Assembly (NCBI GenBank): GCA_964423545.1
Contig: CAYRFV010000025.1
Coordinates: forward strand, 1-31,920
DNA from: JALOOE01 sp964423545
Lineage (GTDB): Bacteria; Chloroflexota; Anaerolineae; CG2-30-64-16
DNA length: 31,920 bases
Direction of reading: 5' to 3'
Part shown: positions 8,135-16,348 of the stretch, piece after piece
Position numbering within the stretch: the stretch's first letter is position 1
Layout of the letters: every line of letters starts with the position of its first letter
Made by a program: the position numbers and the translations under genes
The notes under the pieces: generated by a model
The model's database searches: none
What the model saw: the letters and a program-made list of their open reading frames with translations, nothing else
What the model was told of the DNA's origin: nothing

Positions 8135-9379
8135 ATGCCAGTCAAACAACGCCCCAATCCGCCCATGTACCCGGGCGGAATGGAAATCGGCGCTGAGGAG
8201 GAGGCGGCAGTGCTGGAGGTGCTGCATGCCAAACGCCTGTTCCGCTACTACGGCCCCGCACCTGGCCCATCGAAGGCCGAGGCGCTGGAACATGCGTTTT
8301 CGGCGCACATGGGAGTGAAGCGCGCGCTGGCAGTGACCTCCGGCACGGCAGCGCTGATCTGCGGCCTGCAGGGGATCGGCATCGGTCCGGGCGATGAGGT
8401 GATCGTCCCCGCGTACACGTGGATCGCCTCGGCGTCGGCCGTGGCGGCTGTGGGCGGCGTGCCGATCCCCGCCGAGGTGGACGAGACGCTCACCCTCGAC
8501 CCGGCCGATGTGGAGCGACGTATCACCCCATACACCAGGGCGATCATGCCGGTCCACATGCGCGGCGCACCCTGTCGCATGGATGATTTGCTGGCAGTCG
8601 CCGGTCGCCACGGACTCAGGGTGATCGAAGACACCGCCCAGGCGGACGGCGGCAGCTATCATGGTCGCCGCCTGGGCAGCATCGGTGACGTGGGCTGCTT
8701 CAGCCTCCAGTTCAACAAGATCATCACCTCCGGTGAAGGCGGGATGGTGATCACCAACGACGAATCGGTTTGGAAGCGGGCGATCATGTTCCACGACGTA
8801 GTCGGCGGGATGCGGAACGGCCTTCCTGCAGAGGAGATTGCCTGGGGGATCAACTTCCGCATGCCGGAGTTGCTCGCGGCGGTGGCCCTTGTGCAGCTGG
8901 GACGCCTCGACGGGCTGCTGGCAGCGATGCGGGCGCGCAAGCAGATGCTGAAGGCCGGGCTGCAGCCGATCATCAACCGCCGCGGACTCGCCTTCCGGGA
9001 GATCGTCGACCCTGAAGGCGATGCGGCAGTAGCGTTGGTCTTCTTCATGCCCACCCCCGCGGACGCTCTGCGCACGGCGGAGGCGCTGCGAGCGGAAAAC
9101 ATCGGTGCGAACGTGCTGTATCAGCCCGAGCGCACCGACTACCATATCTTCGCCCATTGGACCCCGATCCTGGCGCAGCGCACATGGACGTCCGGGGGCG
9201 GTCCGTGGCGCTGGGCGCGGCGCGAGATACGCTACAGCGCCGATGATTGCCCTCGCACCCTTGATCTCCTCGGCCGGGCAGTGCACATGGACATCAGCCC
9301 GCTCCTGACGAACGAGGACATTGAGGAGACCCTGGAGGGCCTGAGCCAGGTGCTGGAGGATCGGAAATCGCCCGCATAG
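8135..9379 (+). CDS. DegT/DnrJ/EryC1/StrS-type PLP aminotransferase
   Basis: This 414-aa fold-type I PLP enzyme probably moves an amino group onto or off a keto-sugar or cyclitol, with glutamate or glutamine as partner. Visible signatures are LAVTSGTAALICGLQGIGIG (cofactor phosphate region), GDEVIVPAYTWIASASA, VIEDTAQADGGSYHGRRLG and the PLP lysine K195 in SLQFNKIITSGEGGMV. AGGGAGG (8123-8129) lies 5 nt before the ATG, the best ribosome site in this cluster. It follows kdgK by 26 bp and a strong hairpin closes the unit after it. The length fits the family. In sugar-catabolic clusters such enzymes often handle amino sugars or inositols; the actual substrate is not readable from sequence. Confidence 0.88.
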   Translation: MPVKQRPNPPMYPGGMEIGAEEEAAVLEVLHAKRLFRYYGPAPGPSKAEALEHAFSAHMGVKRALAVTSGTAALICGLQGIGIGPGDEVIVPAYTWIASASAVAAVGGVPIPAEVDETLTLDPADVERRITPYTRAIMPVHMRGAPCRMDDLLAVAGRHGLRVIEDTAQADGGSYHGRRLGSIGDVGCFSLQFNKIITSGEGGMVITNDESVWKRAIMFHDVVGGMRNGLPAEEIAWGINFRMPELLAAVALVQLGRLDGLLAAMRARKQMLKAGLQPIINRRGLAFREIVDPEGDAAVALVFFMPTPADALRTAEALRAENIGANVLYQPERTDYHIFAHWTPILAQRTWTSGGGPWRWARREIRYSADDCPRTLDLLGRAVHMDISPLLTNEDIEETLEGLSQVLEDRKSPA

Positions 9380-9384
9380 CCGCT

Positions 9385-9430
9385 GCAGGCTGATTCCCCG
9401 TTGGAACCTGATCCAGGGGAATCAGCCTGC
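9385..9430. terminator. Perfect 15-bp hairpin, probable terminator
   Basis: The arms GCAGGCTGATTCCCC (9385-9399) and GGGGAATCAGCCTGC (9416-9430) are perfect complements. Four more pairs (TGGA/TCCA) can form inside the 16-nt gap. It begins 5 bp after the aminotransferase stop and ends 20 bp before azlC. There is no T-run, so termination would rely on the hairpin alone. Confidence 0.7.
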
Positions 9431-9450
9431 GCGAAAAGTCCCGTGATCGA

Positions 9451-10245
9451 ATGCCCATCATTGCCGCATCAGAGTTCGCCGCCGGGGTGCGAGCCGAGCT
9501 GCCGATCCTGCTCGGCGTTGCGCCTTTCGGCATGATCTACGGTGCACTGGCCATTGCCGAAGGCTTGCCTGCGCCCATGGCGCAGGCAATGTCGGTGATC
9601 GTCTTCGCCGGTTCGGCGCAGTTCGTTGCCGTGCAGTTGATCGGTGGCGGCGCGCCGGCGATGGTTCTGCTGCTGACCACGTTCGTCGTCAATGTCCGCC
9701 ACATGCTGTACAGCGCCTCCATCGCACCCTACGTGCGTCCCCTGCGGCCGGCATGGAAATGGCTGCTGGCCTACCTGCTGACCGACGAGGCCTATGCCAT
9801 CGCGATCGTCCACTACCAGCGGACCGATCCCACGGTTCGGAATGACCCAGAGGAGCTCGGACCTTCGGCAAGGGACGCGCTGGCCCTTTCGGATCGCGAG
9901 GGTGGGCTTGCGGCACTGCCGGACCCACGCCACTGGTATCTGTTGGGCGCTGGGCTGGCGCTCTGGACGACGTGGCAGATCAGCACAGCGGCCGGCATCT
10001 TGGTGGGCGCGCGCATGCCGCCGGGCTGGTCGTTAGAGTTTGCTCTGCCACTGACTTTCATCGCGCTGCTCACACCGATCCTGAGGGACCGCCCCGCCAT
10101 CGCAGCGGCAGTCGCGGCCGGACTCGTGGCGATTATCGGCGCAGGGTGGCCGTACAAGCTGGGACTCGTGGCCGCAGCGATGGCCGGCATCGTGGCCGGC
10201 GCATGGACGGATCGGCACGGCATCGGCGGAGGCAGGCCCAGATGA
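9451..10245 (+). CDS. azlC: AzlC-family branched-chain amino acid exporter, large subunit
   Basis: This 264-aa inner-membrane protein is the large subunit of the AzlCD (LIV-E) exporter, which expels branched-chain amino acids or analogues. Family marks are the early LPILLGVAPFGMIYG segment, AQAMSVIVFAGSAQFVAVQLI, and NVRHMLYSASIAPYVRPL followed by YLLTDEAYAI. A hydrophilic loop of about 35 residues (roughly 125-160, rich in D, E and R) separates the N-terminal and C-terminal membrane bundles and is longer than I expect for the family. Hydrophobic helices resume at WYLLGAGLALW and continue to the C-terminus. The stop overlaps the azlD start (ATGA at 10242-10245), so the two are translationally coupled. 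Confidence 0.88.
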   Translation: MPIIAASEFAAGVRAELPILLGVAPFGMIYGALAIAEGLPAPMAQAMSVIVFAGSAQFVAVQLIGGGAPAMVLLLTTFVVNVRHMLYSASIAPYVRPLRPAWKWLLAYLLTDEAYAIAIVHYQRTDPTVRNDPEELGPSARDALALSDREGGLAALPDPRHWYLLGAGLALWTTWQISTAAGILVGARMPPGWSLEFALPLTFIALLTPILRDRPAIAAAVAAGLVAIIGAGWPYKLGLVAAAMAGIVAGAWTDRHGIGGGRPR

Positions 10246-10568
10246 GAACCGGGGCCCTTTGGTTTACACTGCTCGGAATGGGAATGATCACCTATGGCAT
10301 CCGGCTGTCAATGATTCTGCTGCTCGGCCGGGTCGAGATCTCTGATGGTCTTCGGCGTATGCTGCGTCTGGTGCCGCCGGCTGTGCTCTCCGCCATCATA
10401 GTCCCTGAGCTGCTGCATCCAAACGGCGCGCTTGAGCTCTCGCCCGGCAACCCGCGGTTGCTGGCGGGGATCATCGCTGCGCTGGTGGCCTGGCGCACGA
10501 AGAATGCGCTGCTGACCATCGCAATGGGGATGGCTGCGCTGTGGGGGCTGCAGGCCCTGATCCGATAG
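10242..10568 (+). CDS. azlD: AzlD-family exporter small subunit
   Basis: This 108-aa protein with three to four membrane helices is the partner of AzlC. It shows the compact AzlD layout: an N-terminal helix (LWFTLLGMGMITYGIRLSMI), a short link with a LVPPAVLSAIIVPELL segment, then LLAGIIAALVAWRTKNALLT and a final helix. I start it at ATG 10242, which overlaps the azlC stop by four bases and has GGAGG at 10228-10232 inside azlC. The ThDP enzyme starts 10 bp downstream. Confidence 0.88.
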   Translation: MRTGALWFTLLGMGMITYGIRLSMILLLGRVEISDGLRRMLRLVPPAVLSAIIVPELLHPNGALELSPGNPRLLAGIIAALVAWRTKNALLTIAMGMAALWGLQALIR

Positions 10569-10578
10569 GAGGACTCTA

Positions 10579-12249
10579 ATGAACGGCGCCCAATGGTTGG
10601 TGCGTTTGCTTCAGCGCTGGGGTGTAGAGCAGATCTTCGTGCTGCACGGCAATGGCTTGTTCCCGCTCCTGGATGCGTTCATCGACAGCGATATCCAGGT
10701 GGTCGACGTGCACAACGAGCAGGCGGGCGCCTACATGGCGGATGCCTGGGGCGCGATGACTGGCCGGCCCGGTGTTGTGGCGGTCAGCGCCGGGCCGGGT
10801 CACACCAACGCCCTGACCGGCCTGACCAACGCCTGGTGGGATGGGCGACCGGCGCTGCTCATCAGCGGCTGCAGCCCACAGGAAACGGAGGGCGCCGACA
10901 CCTTCCAGGAACTCGACCAGGTGGCGATGGTCAGGCCGGTGTGTAAGTACGCCGCGAAGGTGCATCACATCGAGGCGCTGCCGCAACAGACCACCAATGC
11001 GCTGACGATGGCAGTCAGCGGCCGGCCGGGGCCGGTTCATCTCACTATTCCACACGATGTCCTCAGCGCCGAGATGGACGAAACCCGGCTGCCGCCTCAG
11101 CCGATCGGCCTGCTGCAGGTGCGTCCGCAAGGGGCGGGCGACCCGCGCCTGGTGGAACAGGCAGTCGACCTGATCGCGGGCGCGTCCAGGCCGATGATGG
11201 TGGTGGGCAGCGGTGCGTTCTATGCGCGCGCCTGGGGTGTCCTCCGCGCATTCGCCGAAGCCACCGATATCCCGATCCTGTCGCACATCTGGGACCGCGG
11301 GTGCATCGAAGAGAGAATTCCCCAATATGTGGGCGTGACCCGGGGCGGGCAATTCACGAACAGCGCGCTGCCCAAGCTGGCCGAAGCGGATGTGGTCCTG
11401 GTCATCGGCGCCCGCATCGACTATCGCGTGGGCCGCGGACGGCCGCCGCTCTTCCCCGCTGCGGCACGGGTGATCCAGGTGGACGTCGAGCCGCATGAGA
11501 TCGGCCGCAATCGCATCCCAGAGGTCGGAATCGTGGGCGACCCGCGCAGCGTGCTGGGGCAGATCACCGACCAGGTGCTCCGCCGCAACATCTCCCCCCA
11601 CCGTGCCTGGCTGGCGGAAGTGCGGGCAGCGCGGCAGCTCCTGCTCGACAAGTGGGCGGGACTGGGCCATGAGGAGGCATGGCCGTTGGCCTCCATCCGC
11701 ATCTGCCGGGAGATCAAGCCGTTCCTGGATCGCGAGGTCACCTTCCTGATAGATGGCGGCAACATCGGCCAGTGGGCGCATATGGCGCTGTTCGACCGCC
11801 ATCCGTCGCACTGGCTGACCTGCGGCGCAAGCGGCGTGGTGGGCTGGGGCCTATCGGGCGCCATTGCTGCCAGGCTGGCCCGTCCCGAACATGGCCTGCT
11901 CCTGCTGAGCGGCGATGGCTCCGCCGGCTTCAACCTGAGCGAGATCTCTACTGCGCTCCGGTTCGGAACACCGTATGTTGCGGTCATTGCCCACGATGGC
12001 GCATGGGGCATCGTGGCTGAGGGACAGGCAGACGGCCGTCGCATCGCCAGCCAGTTCGCGGAGATTCGCTTCGACCGGGTCGCGCAGGCGCTCGGCGCCC
12101 GCGGCGTCTATATCGAACACGCTGGCCAACTTGGCCCAGCCATCGCTGAAGGGCTCCAAGTGAATACGGTGACGGTCATTCACGCGCCCACGCAATGGGC
12201 CAGCATCGAGTCCTGGGAGGACCGGTTCGGACCGCGGCGCATCCGCTGA
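10579..12249 (+). CDS. Thiamine-diphosphate enzyme, acetolactate-synthase-like, altered metal motif
   Basis: This 556-aa protein has the Pyr, middle and PP domains of the acetolactate synthase/benzoylformate decarboxylase superfamily. The catalytic glutamate that activates ThDP is present (E47 in VHNEQAGAYMADAWGAM), followed by AGPGHTNALTGL. The central domain (about residues 190-335) contains PMMVVGSGA and VVLVIGARIDYRVG. The ThDP motif starts normally with GDG (445-447), but the usual metal-binding Asn 26 residues after the Asp is His472 (VAVIAHDGAWGI). The core is intact otherwise, so it may be active with a changed metal site. The reaction is not readable; a 2-keto acid or acyl-CoA carboligase or lyase is likely. 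AGGAGG lies 6 nt before the ATG, and the gene is co-transcribed with azlCD, which hints at branched-chain keto-acid chemistry. Confidence 0.82.
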   Translation: MNGAQWLVRLLQRWGVEQIFVLHGNGLFPLLDAFIDSDIQVVDVHNEQAGAYMADAWGAMTGRPGVVAVSAGPGHTNALTGLTNAWWDGRPALLISGCSPQETEGADTFQELDQVAMVRPVCKYAAKVHHIEALPQQTTNALTMAVSGRPGPVHLTIPHDVLSAEMDETRLPPQPIGLLQVRPQGAGDPRLVEQAVDLIAGASRPMMVVGSGAFYARAWGVLRAFAEATDIPILSHIWDRGCIEERIPQYVGVTRGGQFTNSALPKLAEADVVLVIGARIDYRVGRGRPPLFPAAARVIQVDVEPHEIGRNRIPEVGIVGDPRSVLGQITDQVLRRNISPHRAWLAEVRAARQLLLDKWAGLGHEEAWPLASIRICREIKPFLDREVTFLIDGGNIGQWAHMALFDRHPSHWLTCGASGVVGWGLSGAIAARLARPEHGLLLLSGDGSAGFNLSEISTALRFGTPYVAVIAHDGAWGIVAEGQADGRRIASQFAEIRFDRVAQALGARGVYIEHAGQLGPAIAEGLQVNTVTVIHAPTQWASIESWEDRFGPRRIR

Positions 12250-12270
12250 AGGGTCACTCCGAGGGGCGTC

Positions 12271-13614
12271 TCACGATATCGGCCACACCGCCGATGGCCG
12301 CTTGGGGAAAAGCGCCTCGATGAGGACGCGGCTGTCATCGTCCTCCACCCGGCAGTCAGTGAATGCCGACTGAAGCTCATCCAGCGTCCGGTAGCCGAAC
12401 AGCAGCTGCAGAAAGGTGAGTCCCGGGAACCCGGCCGCGCCCGGATCCTCGTGGCTGGGACGCCACGCCTCCACCGCGGCGATGCGGCCGGCGTGGATTA
12501 TCAGACGCACACCCCCGCGATAGAAACTCACCTTCAGCTCGCCGGTGTAGCCGGCAGCGATCGAACGCGCCAGTCGTTCGCCGAGTACGGGCGCGATGCG
12601 ACGAAGGAACGCCGGCACGTCGGGCACGCGCAAAAACCAGGCGTAGGGCTTGGCGACCACGGGAAGGCGGCTGCGAACCGCCGCCAGGAAGGGATGATCT
12701 GGGCCCAGCGAGGCGTAGAGGGTGGACAGCGCCGTCCCGTCCCGCGCCGCGTACGTCTCGCCCGTCCTCTTCAGGTAGCGCAGAAGCGCCGGTGCACACG
12801 CGAGCCACGATGCTCCGGGCTCCAGCTCGAGGACGGGCATCTGCAGGCTGCCGTCACTGCCGAGCTTGAAGCCGTGGCCGACGTAGCCAATCTGCTCTCC
12901 TTGCGGGCTTTCGATGATGCGCCATTCGAGCCGCGTCAGGTTCTTTTCGCTCTTCCCGAAGACTTCGTAGCGCCACAATGACTCATCGCGACGGCAGGCG
13001 ACCAACAGCCGTCCGGCCGAGTGCGCGTCCACCTCGCGCATGAAGGGCAGGTCGGCATCGGTCACGGGCCGGAGCCGGCACTCTTCCAGTTCGTCGGGCC
13101 TGCGCGCCGGAATGCTGGCGGCGCATCCGATCCGGCCGCCGCCCAGGTCCAACGCCATCTCATAGCCGAACTGGCGATAGTAATACGGGATGCCCGTGAT
13201 GCCCTGGACGAGATGCCCGCGCTCGGCGCTCCAGGCGTGCAACACGTCGAACTGCTCGCGGATCAACCCGCGGTTGCGATATTCCGGCAGGGTGCCCACC
13301 GATTCGGGCCGACCTACTCCGAAAGGAATGCCGGCATAGGACCAGACCTGGTCAATCAGGTTGGTCACTGAGACGATTCTACCGGTGGCCGCGTCCTCCA
13401 CGATCGTGAAGTCGTCCTCACGAAACGTTGGGTGGTCGCCTCGCAGCAGGTCGAGCGCCCAATGGATCTCCCCCTCGATGGGGCGTGCTGCATCCGGGCT
13501 GCCCTGCACCCACGCGTTGAATTCGGCGATTGCACCGGCATCGGCGGCGACCGAGCGCCGCATGATCAGTCCGTCACCCAATTCTCGCAGCACCACAGGC
13601 GTGCGGTGGATCAT
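12271..13614 (-). CDS. Eis-like GNAT N-acetyltransferase, paralogue 1
   Basis: This 447-aa protein has the three-part Eis layout. An N-terminal GNAT domain holds the acetyl-CoA loop PEYRNRGLIREQFDVLHAW and GIPYYYRQFGYEMAL. A second GNAT-like domain covers about residues 180-320. A C-terminal SCP2-like sheet (about 335-447) has GYTGELKVSFYRGGVRLII and LTFLQLLFGYRTLDEL. Eis proteins acetylate amines on aminoglycosides, polyamines or protein lysines, so self-protection or a modification role is possible. An AGGGG motif precedes the ATG by about 5 nt. It lies 94 bp downstream of a close paralogue on the same strand, and the pair is probably one transcript. The 3' end converges on the ThDP enzyme with a 21-bp gap. 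Confidence 0.85.
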   Translation of the reverse strand: MIHRTPVVLRELGDGLIMRRSVAADAGAIAEFNAWVQGSPDAARPIEGEIHWALDLLRGDHPTFREDDFTIVEDAATGRIVSVTNLIDQVWSYAGIPFGVGRPESVGTLPEYRNRGLIREQFDVLHAWSAERGHLVQGITGIPYYYRQFGYEMALDLGGGRIGCAASIPARRPDELEECRLRPVTDADLPFMREVDAHSAGRLLVACRRDESLWRYEVFGKSEKNLTRLEWRIIESPQGEQIGYVGHGFKLGSDGSLQMPVLELEPGASWLACAPALLRYLKRTGETYAARDGTALSTLYASLGPDHPFLAAVRSRLPVVAKPYAWFLRVPDVPAFLRRIAPVLGERLARSIAAGYTGELKVSFYRGGVRLIIHAGRIAAVEAWRPSHEDPGAAGFPGLTFLQLLFGYRTLDELQSAFTDCRVEDDDSRVLIEALFPKRPSAVWPIS

Positions 13615-13708
13615 CTGAGCCCCTTGCGGAAAGTGCTTGGTGAGCGCTTCTCAATTCGGCAGCGCCGGACCCCGAGTCGGTGCGTTGGGCCGCCCGGTCT
13701 GCCGCCGA

Positions 13709-15049
13709 TCAAGCCACCGGCCAGAAATCGGACGGTTGCTTGGGGAAAAGGATGCCCAGCAGCGCGCGCGACTCATCGCCACTGACCCAACAATCGGGAA
13801 AGAAGGAACGCAGCTCCTCCAGTGACCGATAGCCGAAGAGCAACTGCAGGAAAGTCAGTCCCGGAAAGGCCGCCGAGCCGTCGTCGGCAAGGGACGGCTG
13901 CCACGCCTCGATCGCCGTCAGGCGACCTCGCTCGAAAGACAGGCGCATACCTTCCCGGTAGAAGCTCAGTCGGAGCTCGCCCGTATGATTGACTGCGATG
14001 GAGCGCGCGAGGCGCGCCTCCAACGCCGGCGCCACGTGCCGCACGAAGCCGGGCAGGTCGGCCACGCGCAGGTACCAGGCATATGGCCGGCGAACCTGGG
14101 AAAGCCGATCCTGAGCCGCTTCGAAGAAGGGATGTTCGAGTGCTAACCAGAAGTTCAGCCGGTCCACGGGCTTGGCGTCGCGCTGCGCATAGGCCCGCGC
14201 CGTCGCCTGGAGATAGCGCAGGATGCTCGGCGCCACTGCCAGCCACGAAACGCCCGGACTCACTTCGACATAGGACACCCCCAGGCTCCCCTCGGTCACC
14301 TTCCAGTAATGGCCGAGCAGGCCCACAGGCTCGGCGGTCGCCGACTCGACGACACACCATACCAGGCGGTTGACGTTGGTTTCGCTCTTGCCAAAGAGCT
14401 CGTAGCGCCACAGTTCCCGATCGCGCTCACAGGCGATCAGCCAGCGGCGATTCGCCGCAGCATCGAGCGCAACAATGAACGGCAGGTCGTTCTCCTGAGC
14501 CGGGCGGATGCGAAAGGACTCGACCTCACCCGGTTTGAGCTTCGATGCGGCCGATAGAACGCCGCTGCGACCGCCACCCAGCACCAACGCCATCTCGTAG
14601 CCGAATTGGCGGTAGTAGTTCGGGATTCCGGTGATCGCCTGGACGAGCTCGCCGCGCTCCGCGCTCCAGGCATGAATCGCGGCGAACTGAGCGCGCACCA
14701 ACCCCCGACGCCGGTATTCCGGATCGGTCCCGACGAGTTCGGGACGGCCGACCTGGAACGGAAGGCCGCAATAGGACCAGGTCTGTGAGATCGTGCTGAG
14801 TGATGAGACGATCCTGCGACTTCTGGTGTCCTCTACGATCGTGAAGTCGCCGGCGCCGAAGGTAGGATGCGGACGCAGCAGCAGATCACGCGTCCAGGTC
14901 GCCACCGCCTCATCCGGCTCAACGACCCCCTGATCCCGGTGGATCATCCTGTTGAAATCAGCCAACGCATCGGCGTCGGCAGGAGTTGAACGGCGCATAA
15001 TCAGGCCGTCGCCAAGCGCGCGTATCACGGGGGATGACCCGTCAGACAT
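13709..15049 (-). CDS. Eis-like GNAT N-acetyltransferase, paralogue 2
   Basis: This 446-aa protein has the same layout as its neighbour. Shared blocks include LGDGLIMRRS, FTIVED, the GNAT loop PEYRRRGLVRAQFAAIHAW, GIPNYYRQFGYEMAL and a C-terminal SCP2-like GELRLSFYREGMRL with FPGLTFLQLLFGYRSLEEL. ATG 15049 is preferred over ATG 15067 because AGGAG lies about 8 nt upstream of it on the minus strand. The two genes are a tandem duplication that has diverged across the middle domain. A possible promoter with an inverted repeat over its -10 lies upstream (15083-15116). The acetyl acceptor is unknown. Confidence 0.85.
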   Translation of the reverse strand: MSDGSSPVIRALGDGLIMRRSTPADADALADFNRMIHRDQGVVEPDEAVATWTRDLLLRPHPTFGAGDFTIVEDTRSRRIVSSLSTISQTWSYCGLPFQVGRPELVGTDPEYRRRGLVRAQFAAIHAWSAERGELVQAITGIPNYYRQFGYEMALVLGGGRSGVLSAASKLKPGEVESFRIRPAQENDLPFIVALDAAANRRWLIACERDRELWRYELFGKSETNVNRLVWCVVESATAEPVGLLGHYWKVTEGSLGVSYVEVSPGVSWLAVAPSILRYLQATARAYAQRDAKPVDRLNFWLALEHPFFEAAQDRLSQVRRPYAWYLRVADLPGFVRHVAPALEARLARSIAVNHTGELRLSFYREGMRLSFERGRLTAIEAWQPSLADDGSAAFPGLTFLQLLFGYRSLEELRSFFPDCWVSGDESRALLGILFPKQPSDFWPVA

Positions 15050-15082
15050 AGGGGATGCTCCTCGCATCGGTGATCATCCGAG

Positions 15083-15116
15083 CGGCCATTTTCGTGGCCG
15101 AATCGAATTCTGTCAA
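15083..15116 (-). promoter_or_regulatory. Candidate promoter with overlapping inverted repeat
   Basis: Read on the minus strand, TTGACA (15111-15116) is followed after exactly 17 nt by GAAAAT (15088-15093), a perfect -35 with a poor -10. The inverted repeat CGGCCA-N6-TGGCCG (15083-15100) covers the -10 and could be an operator. It would drive the two Eis-like genes. Confidence 0.4.
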
Positions 15117-15263
15117 GCTCCGACCGAACACGGACCGGAGCGAACGACAACAGCTCATCCAGCAACGGGGCAACCCCTGGCCCCCACGTGCGTTGGCTAC
15201 TACAAGTACGCATCCGGGCGGAACCTTGTTTCGCGCCACAGGCCGGAACTTCGGAGAAAGAGG

Positions 15264-16310
15264 ATGAAACAACGACGATACGCGATGGTTGTCCTATCAG
15301 CCATCGTTCTGATGACGGGATCCGGCTCCATCGCAGGGAGCGCGCGAGCGACGCCTTCGGAAGCGCCGGATTCCCCGGCGACGCCTGCCCTGGCGCCGTG
15401 CGCCGTCTTTCCTGCCGACAACATCTGGAACACGCGCATCGACGCCTTGCCGGTGGCAGCCAACTCCCAGGCCTATGTCAATACGATCGGTGCGGCGACG
15501 GGGGTTCATGCCGATTTTGGCGCGGGCACGTGGAACGGCGGGCCGATCGGCATCCCGTACACCACCACCATTGGCCCGCCTACAGCGGTCACGTTCGACT
15601 ATGCAAGTGAAAGCGATCCTGGCCCGTATCCCATCCCGTCGGATGCTCCCATTGAGGGCGGTCCAAACAGCAACGGAGACCGCCATGTCCTGATACTCGA
15701 TGAGACCGCCTGCATCTTGTATGAGTTGTACGACGCGTGGCCGCAGCCGGACGGAAGCTGGCACGCGGGCTCCGGGGCGATCTTCGATCTCCGCTCCCAC
15801 GCGCTCCGTCCCGACACCTGGACCTCCGCAGACGCGGCCGGGCTGCCGATTCTGGCCGGACTGGTGCGCTACGACGAGGTCGCCGCAGGCGCGATCAACC
15901 ATGCGCTGCGCTTCACCGCTCCGCAGACGCGGCGAGCCTATGTGTGGCCTGCACGCCACTATGCGTCGAGCCTGACCGGGATGCAGTTCCCGCCCATGGG
16001 GCAGCGCTTCCGGTTGCGCGCCGGCTTCGACATCTCAGGCTTCTCGCCTGCCAACCAGGTGATCCTGACTGCACTGAAAACCTACGGCATGATGCTGGCC
16101 GACAACGGGTCGAGCTGGTTCCTCTCGGGCGCACCCGACGAACGGTGGGACAACGACGACCTGCGCCAGCTGCAGACGCACGTTCACGGTTCCGACTTCG
16201 AGGCGGTCGATGTCTCCTCCCTGATGGTGGAGCCGGACTCGGGCCGGGCGACGCCGCGCTCACCTGGGCCGGGTGCGCGAGTGTATCTTCCGATCTGCCT
16301 GAGGGAATGA
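15264..16310 (+). CDS. Secreted protein of unknown function with Chloroflexota-type C-terminal tail
   Basis: The 348-aa product has a signal peptide: MKQRRY, a hydrophobic stretch of about 13 residues (AMVVLSAIVLMTG), then a likely cleavage site at SARA near residue 29. The mature part starts with PCAVFPADNIWNTRIDALPV and includes GDRHVLILDE, CILYELYDAW, GSGAIFDLRS and ALKTYGMMLADNGSSWFLSG. I recognise this as a recurring family of exported proteins without known function. The C-terminus is ARVYLPICLRE, similar to the tail of the FG-GAP protein at 29157-31436. ATG 15264 has GGAG (15253-15256) 7 nt upstream; the frame stays open far upstream but with unrelated sequence. Two cysteines may pair outside the cell. 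Confidence 0.75.
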   Translation: MKQRRYAMVVLSAIVLMTGSGSIAGSARATPSEAPDSPATPALAPCAVFPADNIWNTRIDALPVAANSQAYVNTIGAATGVHADFGAGTWNGGPIGIPYTTTIGPPTAVTFDYASESDPGPYPIPSDAPIEGGPNSNGDRHVLILDETACILYELYDAWPQPDGSWHAGSGAIFDLRSHALRPDTWTSADAAGLPILAGLVRYDEVAAGAINHALRFTAPQTRRAYVWPARHYASSLTGMQFPPMGQRFRLRAGFDISGFSPANQVILTALKTYGMMLADNGSSWFLSGAPDERWDNDDLRQLQTHVHGSDFEAVDVSSLMVEPDSGRATPRSPGPGARVYLPICLRE

Positions 16311-16348
16311 GACCGGGTTGTGTTCCTGCTTGTGTCGAGCCGATCCGT

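Noticed and set aside
14952..15263. Upstream in-frame extension of the secreted protein
   Set aside because: It would bury the signal peptide and overlaps the Eis-like gene; ATG 15264 has a good ribosome site.
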